NCBI GenBank assembly: GCA_950295325.1
Contig: OX485803.1
Location: forward strand, 1,612,001-1,676,000
Reading direction: 5' to 3'
Length of the DNA stretch: 64,000 nucleotides
Source: Polytrichum commune
Lineage: Eukaryota > Streptophyta > Polytrichopsida > Polytrichales > Polytrichaceae
The translations under genes were made by a program, and so were the position numbers. The first letter of the stretch is position 1, and each line of letters starts with the position of its first letter. Below are positions 56,690 to 64,000 of this stretch, in pieces. The notes under the pieces are model-generated. The model made no database searches. It saw only the letters and a list, made by a program, of their open reading frames with translations, and was not told the origin of the DNA.

Positions 56690-58030
56690 GATTCGCTCAA
56701 CCATCGCTCTTCCCTTCATGGAAACTTAAGTTACATCTGCTTGCAGGCCCTGGTCCTTCCCAACGCAATCATCGCCCCCATCTATTACTGCACTCTCCCC
56801 GGTCACAACTTCATCCTCCACATGTAAAAGCCTCTCGCTTATTATATCAAGTGGACCACCTCACTCTGGTTACAGGTATCCTCAATTTCCCCCCCAAAGC
56901 TTAGACTCAGTGTCGAAGGTTTGGGGTGTAGGGTCTATTGCCAGGGTCTCCACTCTAATGAAGGATAAATCATTTCCGGAATCCTTGTGCATCTCCCAAA
57001 TATAAGTCACCAACATTTGAACATCATTTTACTTCTTGCTTAACAATCAATAGTAGCACCTCACTCTGCTTTCAAGTATCCTTGAGTCCCACAAATGTTA
57101 GACTGAGGGTTTAAGTTTAGGACTAATTAACACTCCACTCATGCAAAATAAATCAATTTCGGAATCCTTGTGCATCTCCTAAACATAAGCCATCAACACT
57201 TGAACGTGGATTTACTTATCGATTAACAATCAATTGCAGCACCTCGCTCCGCTTACAAGCATCCGTGATCCTTCGAACCTCAGACTGAGGGTTTAGGGTT
57301 CAGGGTTTATCAACAGGTTGTCCACTCTGATGCAAGATAATTCATTTTCTGAATCCTTACGCATCTCCTAATAACTCATCAACATTCAAACATAGAGATA
57401 CAACTCCTCACTCTGCTTACAAGCATCCGCAATCCTCCGAATCTCAGACTGAGGGTTTAAGGGTTCAGGTCTATTATCAGGGTGTCCACTCTGAATCATG
57501 ATAAATGATTTCCTGATTCCTTATGCCTCTCGCGATAACTCATCCACATGCAAATGTGAATTTATTTCTCGCTTATGAACCGATTTGCACCGCCTCACTC
57601 TGCGTACAAGCATCCTCGATCCTCCGGAGCTAGACTGATGTTAGTTTAGGGTTCAGAGTTTATTGCCAGGGTCTCCCGCATTGTTCATGATAAATGATTT
57701 CCAGAATCCTAGTTGTGCATCTTCCAGTAACTCATCAGCATCCAAACATAAATTTAAACCTCTCGGTTATACATTCACTGCACCACCTCAATCTCATGGC
57801 AACCGTCCTCGATCCTCTGAAGCTCTAATGGTTTAGGGCTCAGAATTTATTAACTTAACAGGTCTCCAATCCGATTCACTATAAATCCTTATGCACATCT
57901 TAATACCTCATCAACATCAAACATTCACTTTAACTCAACCACTAATTCAAGCGCACTACGCATCTCCAAATTCCAATCCGTCCGAATCTGTGCTGAATCA
58001 GGGCCAGGGTCTCTGGTCTGCAATCGTGCT
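56690..58030. repeat. Tandem array, about 6-7 units of 164-197 bp with telomere-like motif
   Basis: The anchor GACTGAGGGTTTAGGGTTCA or variants lies at 56904, 57101, 57283, 57447, 57633, about 57822 and a remnant near 57990. Each unit runs ACAAGCATCC(T/G)CGATCCTCC, CAGACTGAGGGTTTAGGG, GTCTCCACTCTGATGCA, GATAAATCATTTCC, GAATCCTTGTGCATCTCC, ACTCATCAACATTCAAACAT and CACCTCACTCTGCTT, in constant order. The tail half of a unit also precedes the first anchor (CACCTCACTCTGGTTACAGG near 56857). Adjacent units differ by roughly 20-35 percent by eye. There is no coding frame running through. Confidence 0.9.
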
Positions 58031-58558
58031 TGAACAGACATAAACTCAGAGTATCGTACCCAAAACCACTTAACCTCAATCACTTTAAAAAAAAACCAAT
58101 TAACTCATTGACTGAATCCTCGGATAGGCTGAACCACCGGGGGGTTAGGGTTGATTGGACGATACAATTCCAGAATTCTTATAACCCACTTAATTGCACT
58201 GTGATATCATGAAAAAACCACGGATTCACTTGTGGAAACAGATGAAACATATTGTGGTTACAAGAGGGAGTTGCAAATGGTAGCTGGTACTCAAGATGAA
58301 GTGGTTGCAGTTACTGTTCCGCATCATTGTCACACTTGTCGTTAATCACAAGGCAGGGGGGAGAAGACGAAACAAAGGGCATTTGGAGAGAGAGGGCCAG
58401 CAGGGCAGTACAGACAAGAGGAGGCTGGTCATATCCTTCCGACCGTAAGTCTGTGACGTGGGTGTAGCATAGTACTACAACTCTGGCATGATGATCATGA
58501 GAGCAATCAAATGCAAGAGCCGGGCACGCAGACAAGTACTCTCTACTTACTGAGATAG

Positions 58559-58790
58559 ATGTTGTTGGGGGAGCAGCTCCTCCGTGCGGACGCGGAAGAA
58601 TTTGCACATAAACAACTCCCCTCTTGTGAACGCCTCTCCATTAGATCTGTACTTCGGATTGAAGGCGGAAACAGATTGTGTACTTATTCTTGATCATTTG
58701 GAGGCGGCAGCCACGGCAGATCATCCATTGCCAAACTTTGCAAATTCTGCATTTCTCAGCAACCATTTAGCATACAAACAACATGTGTGA
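58559..58790 (+). CDS. Overlapping short frames, possible exon, function unknown
   Basis: Frame 1 starts at ATG 58559, just after an acceptor-like TACTTACTGAGATAG, and reads MLLGEQLLRADAEEFAHKQL to a stop at 58691. Frame 2 is open from 58584 to 58790 and contains SPLDLYFGLKAETDCVLIL. Both look protein-like and they overlap, so at most one is real. The stretch is GC-richer than its surroundings. No family recognised. Confidence 0.2.
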
Positions 58791-58799
58791 ATTGACATT

Positions 58800-59399
58800 C
58801 AAGTAGGTAAAAACTACGCACTGGATATTGTACCCACCTGCTCAAGCTGGTTTATCAGTCATCACCGATCAGCTCATGGATAAAATATGAGAATTATGGA
58901 TGATATGATGTCTCCATGAATTAACAACAATGTTGAGCTGTGATAACCTTTCTACTCTTGGATGAGATATTGTTTATGCACTACATATTATACGCAAGGA
59001 ACCCCTACGGATTTTAGCAAGGCATCCTTGTGCCACCGTCCATAGCAAGGTTGCACATGTATAATAGTAGATGTAGCGTTGACCATGTCACGAGGGCATT
59101 GTGCTACAGTTGATGTTCGTCAGTGTTGTCTCCAATGAGGACAAGACACATCAACAAAGTTTGCGATGGTCAACACTACGTACTTGCAAGTTGTAGGTAT
59201 GGTTGGGGCCATGGATACAATTGATAGGATCATTACTAGGGTAAGTACAATTGATAGACACATTTGCTGCACCAACTTTCAAAAGGAAAAAAAAGGTTGA
59301 AAAAACAATGCCATGCGTGGATTAAGAATCTAGAGAAGATGCGTCCACTTGGAGGAGAGGCAAGGTCCTTTTGATATACAAACTTGGTTGATTGCTTAT
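58800..59399. other. No gene recognised
   Basis: GTACAATTGATAG repeats at 59216 and 59247. Nothing coding. Confidence 0.4.
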
Positions 59400-59885
59400 G
59401 GGGCTCAACCTCATCTCATGTCCTTAATTTTAAAAAGGTAGAATATCAAGTTGATCTTAAAAATATTTTGCTTTGCTTCTCTATGCACTTTGTGACATAC
59501 GAGGGTGCAATTCTCTCTTCCTCTCCCTATCAAATGTTATAAGGTTGGGGAAGTATGCAAGTCTTTACAAGATTGGTCCAAGCCACCGCCCAATTTTCAC
59601 AAGGTGAGATTGGTTGGTGCCACTAGGGGACAAACACATTTGAAGGTTTCCTTCTATGGCAAGGTGGCCACTCTCATGTGGCATGAGAAGACCTCCTTCC
59701 TTGACTATTCCGCCAAGTTTTGGAAGAAACCTTCTTACAGGGCAAGCTCTGAGGGTTCTTTTTCGCCACCAATAAATGGGAGGGACTCTTCCCTAATCCA
59801 TATAGATTATGTTTGTCACATGTTTGGGATCCCAAAAAGGTTTGGTAAAGTTTGGCTTTCAAATTCAACTACGTTTTTAAATAAC
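59400..59885 (+). pseudogene. LINE fragment, RT tail (second copy)
   Basis: VDLKNILLCFS near 59450 resembles the RT stretch after FADD in plant LINEs. VSFYGKVATLMW and TSFLDYSAKFWKK at 59650-59730 align with ITFFYGKTPTLSW and RFLNYTTKFGS of the LINE at 38340. In another frame KWEGLFPNPYRLCLSHVWDP near 59770-59835 aligns with KWQGYLPRNYRFCLSQVWDP. The homology to the first copy is visible directly. Coding blocks after 59885 are missing. Confidence 0.75.
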
Positions 59886-61017
59886 TCTAGACGTATGCAT
59901 AGATTATAGACATGATGGAATTTTATGTGTGCAATTCTGTTGGCAAACCTATGATAGAAATGACAACTAGTCATAGATGTGGATTGTACCACTTGTCAAA
60001 TAGCACGTGTTAGTTTCATGCACACTGTGTTATTTGTAAAGATACAATAATAAAAATAAAAACACACCTAGAAGGAATATTTGACCATATTGTATTTATA
60101 GTATGTAGGATAAACAAATTCATCATATTTTCTAGTTTCTTTCTCCAAATAATTTATTTGCAACGTGCATGTTTGAATTGTGCAAAATATACTCTCATAT
60201 GCATTATTAATTTTGTTCATAGTAATTTAACTCCTAGTTTAATTCTAGTCCACATGGCACCAAGCGGTGATAGTATATGCATTGTGCATTGGCATCACTT
60301 CCACCACACATGCCATTGGCAACCTAAGGGTGCATCTCATTTCCACCTAGTGCATTTTTGCCTTTCCAACATCCAAGTTTTGGTTCAGATGAGTATTTTG
60401 GGACTAAAACCAACCCAAGAGAGTGGTTTGGGGTTGATCCACTTTCATCACATGGGAAGGTGGGTTGAGAGGGAGTCCTTATATTCAACAAGGCTAATCC
60501 TTTCTCATAAGAGGCCCATTTTAGTGGCTTCAACCAATCTTGGCGTGCCAAGGGGATTGATGAAATGGAATTGGAAGCTTCTAGGTGGATGAAGGGTTGG
60601 TATCGGGCAAATTCTAAGTTTTTGATCCTTTTTTGGGGGGGGGGGGGGATTGTGTACAATAATTTTCTTCTAAAAGTAAATTGCTTTGAACAATTATATG
60701 TATGGGCTTCATTCCCATGAGTGATGACATCAAAAAATAAGACCCCTTATATAAGAAGCCTTAGGGGAGTCTTACTATACACTTATTACATCCCTATGAT
60801 TCATACTGTTTTTTCTTTTAATTTCTACAAAACTTAGATGGAACAATACATATCTCCCATTTATACGCTAGATTCTCATTAAAAGACTTTTTGTACACTC
60901 ACATGATATAGTACGAGCTAGCCCCCACCTCCCCCCCCTCAAAACAAAAAAGTCTTTTGGAAGCCCAAGGTTGTCTTGCTTTCTAGTCGCTTGATTCCAC
61001 GATTTTTTAACGTGATG
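59886..61017. other. No gene; sequence separating LINE coding and 3' UTR pieces
   Basis: A 144-codon forward frame at 60158-60592 has no domain and is overlapped by a minus frame of 111 codons. A G run lies at 60635-60648 and a C run near 60931. Confidence 0.4.
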
Positions 61018-61065
61018 GTGTGGCATGCTTGAGGGGCTCCACCCCCCTCAAAGTGGGTATGTCTT
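61018..61065 (+). mobile_element. LINE 3' UTR fragment
   Basis: GTGGCATGCTTGAGGGGCTC then CACCCCCCTCAAAGTGGG matches the minus-strand 3' UTR of the first LINE (GTGTCACATTCAAGGGGCTC, CGCCTCCCTTTGAAGTGGGC) in the orientation expected for the copy at 59400. Confidence 0.45.
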
Positions 61066-61205
61066 TGTGGTTCTTAATTTACTGTTGCTGAATCCTTTTG
61101 CCTTGGGTCTCAAAAAGTAAAAATTTAATGATGAACTCGATGCGGCAATGATAAAACAAAGACAAACATGGTCGTGAGCTATCCACAAAATATTATGGTC
61201 TATGA

Positions 61206-61404
61206 AATTGCACCCCCTATAGAACTAGACTTACTAAAGCACACAAAAGTTTGAGCGAGACTCGAGGAATTGGTAGTGGCCTCAAATTCATGGTTGACAT
61301 GCGCAGATGCTTCTATCACTTCGAAGAAGATAAAGTTTCAAAGCAAGATCAGTTTTTCTTGGATCTTTGGCTAAACTACGCGGAGTTCAAAGAAGCCAGA
61401 CTTG
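61206..61404 (+). CDS. Exon-like segment resembling malonyl-CoA decarboxylase (partial)
   Basis: The forward frame is open from 61206 to a stop at 61413. It contains CTPYRTRL, then GIGSGLKFMVDMRRCFYHFE and DLWLNYAEFKEARLG. The GGLKFLVDMR-type block preceded by a PxYxxL segment is what I recall from malonyl-CoA decarboxylase, which releases CO2 and acetyl-CoA from malonyl-CoA in plastids, mitochondria or peroxisomes. The open segment ends at CTTG|GTAAGA, a near-perfect splice donor (GT at 61405-61406), and ACCCCCTATAG at 61213 can serve as acceptor. No neighbouring exon was found within the window, so it may be an isolated exon with long introns or a captured fragment. The family call rests on one short block and could be wrong. 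Confidence 0.38.
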
Positions 61405-61439
61405 GTAAGACATAAGAACAAAATGTCCATTTTCACAAG

Positions 61440-61760
61440 AAATCCTCCTGCCAGCAGTGTGTATGTTTGACAAAATTCATTTGACGTTCAACTTCAAATC
61501 TACACTGTCACATGACGTTTTCAAAAAACAAAAAGAATGTCAATTGACAACTACATTTTCTTTTAAAATGTCACCTTTACGTCACATGTCTAGTAGTGCG
61601 TGTTATTCCAATTTCTAACGTGTCAATTGACGTGTAGTTTTTTTTCTTCACAAGTCACACTACATGTGAAATTCTAATTGCGCATCTCAGTTGATGTGAA
61701 TTTTTTGGTTGGTGCAAGTTTTTGCATGTCAGATGTCAAATTAATTGCAAAAGCTTTGTT
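61440..61760. other. Motif-dense non-coding stretch (TGACGT / TCAATTGAC)
   Basis: TGACGT or ACGTCA occurs at about 61481, 61513, 61580 and 61627, and TGTCAATTGAC appears twice (61540, 61621). The words recur in both orientations, suggesting a decayed inverted-repeat element or a cluster of TGACG-type bZIP sites. Confidence 0.4.
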
Positions 61761-61965
61761 AAAAGCACACATTGTTTGCCAAGTCGGGAGACATAAAATT
61801 GTGCAAATTAGGCTTCTTCCAAACTCTTGGGAGTAGTTAAGTCAGCAAGGAATGGATACAAGAAATTGTGCACTAATTTCATTCATTGAGTCCAAACAAT
61901 TTGCAGCTTTGTTGTAAGTTACTATCTGCCTCTTGACTTGGTTTGAGCTGCCAAGAGGGAAGAAG

Positions 61966-62200
61966 AGAGAGAGTTATTGCAAATTAGCGTACCTCTCATC
62001 CACCTAACATCAAAACTTGACTCCCTATAGGTTTTTTTGTTGATTCATCTCCAATGACTTGGACTAATTAATTCAGGGTCTTCAAGGCTAATTTGGGTGT
62101 CCGATTGCCTAAACATAGTAGATTGTGGGTTGCATTTTCTTTTGGGGCTTTTATGTTGGATGAATGAGGCGTACGTCCGTATGCAATGATTCCCTCTCTT
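61966..62200 (+). mobile_element. MITE-250 copy 7
   Basis: Left arm AGAGAGTTATTGCAAATTAG then CGTACCTCTCATCCACCTAA; right arm TTATGTTGGATGAATGAGGC then GTACGTCCGTATGCAATGAT and TCCCTCTCTT. The interior has GACTTGGACTAATTAATTCA and GGTCTTCAAGGCT, as in the chain near 55.4-56.3 kb. Confidence 0.78.
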
Positions 62201-63240
62201 CATGGGAACGGTGTCTACATAAAGTTATTCATTAAGAGCATGAAAATGCAATGAACTATTTTATAGCATGAAAATGACTATTTTGTAGACAATCTAATTT
62301 CAAAGTCGACATTAAAGATCCCAAATGAATTTTGTGAAATCTAGTTGGAATGAATTGGCCCTCAACCTTGTAGGGAACTTGTTTTTACTAGAGCCCATGT
62401 TTCATAAAGATTAAATAAGTTTACATAGACACCTTTGTCTCCCAATCCTAAAATGAAAGAAGTTAGGTAAAACACATACAATCTGTAGGTATTTTTTCAA
62501 ATCTTCTCAACTATGTCCCATCAAATGCATTCACAATCTCTAGATTTCTACACTCAATGTCATTTCAGAACTTAAAGTTGTTATACACTTCCTCTAATGT
62601 TTCCACCATTCTAAGAATTAAGTTCACATACCCAATGACAAACTTTTACTTATGAATGAACCTAAATTTCCTATTTACTTTATTTATGGTAGACGAGCTT
62701 TGATTGAACCACTACAAGATCTATAAGATCTTACCACTCATTCCCTCCCACTAGATGGTTACAAAATCTGAGAATCGTGGTTTCAAAACCTACCAGTTTC
62801 GTAAGTCATACACATAACTTCACATACTGCGTCATCAAAGAACAAGAAAGTGAGCATGAAACGAGTGATGATAAGCTACTGGATTTCAGCAAGAAATGGT
62901 TGTCGGAATGCAGATCTAAGGGCATTTCGTGACTCAGAGGCATTTGCAAACTCTAGTATTTGAGATTAGTATTCACCGCGCTGATTTGATCTTGTCGCAT
63001 CATAGCCCACGTGTTGCATCTCCAAAAGCTGCTATGACAAGCCATCCTGCTTTCTCATATTGCGATGCACCTACCATTTAATAGTGATGATTGTATTGGA
63101 ACTCATGAATGGGAAGTCCATTCACTCTCACCCGCTGCTGTTGACAAACATCACTTGCGGATGGAAAAAGCAGCAAAAGCTAGAGGCCGGCCAAGCCATG
63201 GCCAATGTGGGTGAAGCTTCGTGACGCCTACAATGAACGT
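62201..63240. other. No recognised gene
   Basis: 62360-62440 shares ordered words with 19753-19960 (see that entry). A GC-richer part at 62820-63230 has short frames, such as SDDKLLDFSKKWLSECRSKG near 62860-62920, but no family or splice context I can support. Confidence 0.35.
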
Positions 63241-63456
63241 GGAGAACCGGTCACTAGTTACAGATGAACTGGTTGAGTTTGAGAAACAACCGGTTGAAGG
63301 TCAAAATTTTGGAGAATTGCCCCTCATTTTAGAGGAATCTATGGAATATACCTCGAATTAGTGAAGAAAATTTGAAAGATGTCAACATGTAACCGGTTGG
63401 ACTCATAAACATTAGGATCTTGACTGGTTATGTATAAAATCCTTCCTGGACACTGG
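63241..63456 (+). mobile_element. ACCGGTT foldback family, single right arm
   Basis: AACAACCGGTTGAAGG, GAGGAATCTATGGAATATAC, GATGTCAACATGTAACCGGT and CTTCCTGGACACTG match the right arm of 32424-32800 in order. The outer terminus is preserved here (inward: CAGTGTCCAGGAAGGATTTT). Confidence 0.68.
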
Positions 63457-64000
63457 ACACCTACTTGGGGGGAGGAGGGTGAAAGCACATTGAAACGTTG
63501 CATACTCCCTTTTCTTTTCTCTTTTAGCCGAAGAAATCCCTAATTTGGAGTTAGATTTGTTGATTCAGTCTAATGAGACCCAAATGAATCATAAGAAAGT
63601 TGGGAGGGGCAAGTTTTTATCCTCTTCTCCCGTTCCCAACGGACAAGTGTTATGAACGGGCATTTGTCTGTTACGAGCTACATGGAACACAAATAAAGGG
63701 GGAAAATTACATGTATATTAAACATGTACGTACACAATCGCATAGGTGTTGCATGGATCACTACATTATACATATGATTTGGTATGAGCCCACACTTTTA
63801 TAATTTCATCATTGATTTGTTGTTAATTTTCTTGGAATCATTAGATGGCAACTTGAACCAAGTCGGTGGCCACATGACACTTGGTGCTACATGACAAATC
63901 ATGCCAGCCACTTAATATTTTTTCATGTATACAATTAAATGGGGGGGGGGTAAGATTGGTGCACAATATTATTTTTGCACCCCTTCAATTATATCAAAAC
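63457..64000. other. No gene recognised
   Basis: A forward frame at 63600-63803 has no domain. A G run lies at 63941-63950. Confidence 0.4.

Noticed and set aside
60158..60592. 144-codon forward frame
   Set aside because: Contains no recognisable motif and overlaps a 111-codon minus frame; both look like chance in a GC-moderate stretch.
1..64000. CRISPR arrays, bacterial operons, rRNA genes, complete tRNA genes, viral replication genes
   Set aside because: None seen. Repeats have no regular unique spacers, there is no dense coding, and no cloverleaf or rRNA core was recognised by eye.

Overview
The window reads as intergenic (or long-intron) DNA from a large, repeat-rich eukaryotic nuclear genome, most likely a land plant. 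It is AT-rich with no bacterial-style gene packing, and no open frame exceeds about 166 codons. Dead transposon pieces are typical of plants: Copia gag, LINE reverse transcriptase with a zf-RVT tail, pogo/Tigger transposase, a tRNA-derived SINE and several MITE families. I cannot fix the lineage from this window alone. All homology calls come from reading translations by eye; no database was searched.

Layout. 0-1 kb: end of a pogo/Tigger element, then a GC-richer patch of simple repeats. 1-11 kb: MITEs of several families, an intact-looking SINE with a 13-bp target duplication, a reverse-transcriptase tail, a 500-bp inverted-repeat element and a pogo-type MITE. 11-21 kb: an exon-like open frame, a three-unit tandem array and more MITEs, one inserted in another repeat. 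21-22.5 kb: a Tigger element with both ends, its transposase broken by three TAG codons. 22.5-31 kb: sparse. 31-33 kb: Copia gag pseudogene and a foldback element. 33-38 kb: almost featureless. 38-45.5 kb: a LINE, a tandem array, a second Tigger pseudogene, the third good copy of the 500-bp element, a SINE tail and another reverse-transcriptase tail. 45.5-49 kb: sparse. 49-58.8 kb: a stretch of different texture that holds the best host-gene candidate (a minus-strand terminal exon with poly(A) signal near 54.3-54.6 kb), a head-to-tail chain of four MITEs, and a tandem array with about 164-197 bp spacing carrying a telomere-like motif. 59-64 kb: a second LINE, an exon-like segment resembling malonyl-CoA decarboxylase, and more MITE copies.

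Nothing here forms a pathway or operon. The coherent story is of transposons: at least three TA-flanked pogo-type families share the terminus CAGTCTA, and each carries its own iterated subterminal motif. About eight further inverted-repeat families are present in one to seven copies each. The two most likely host-gene pieces are the exon near 54.5 kb and the exon-like segment near 61.3 kb.
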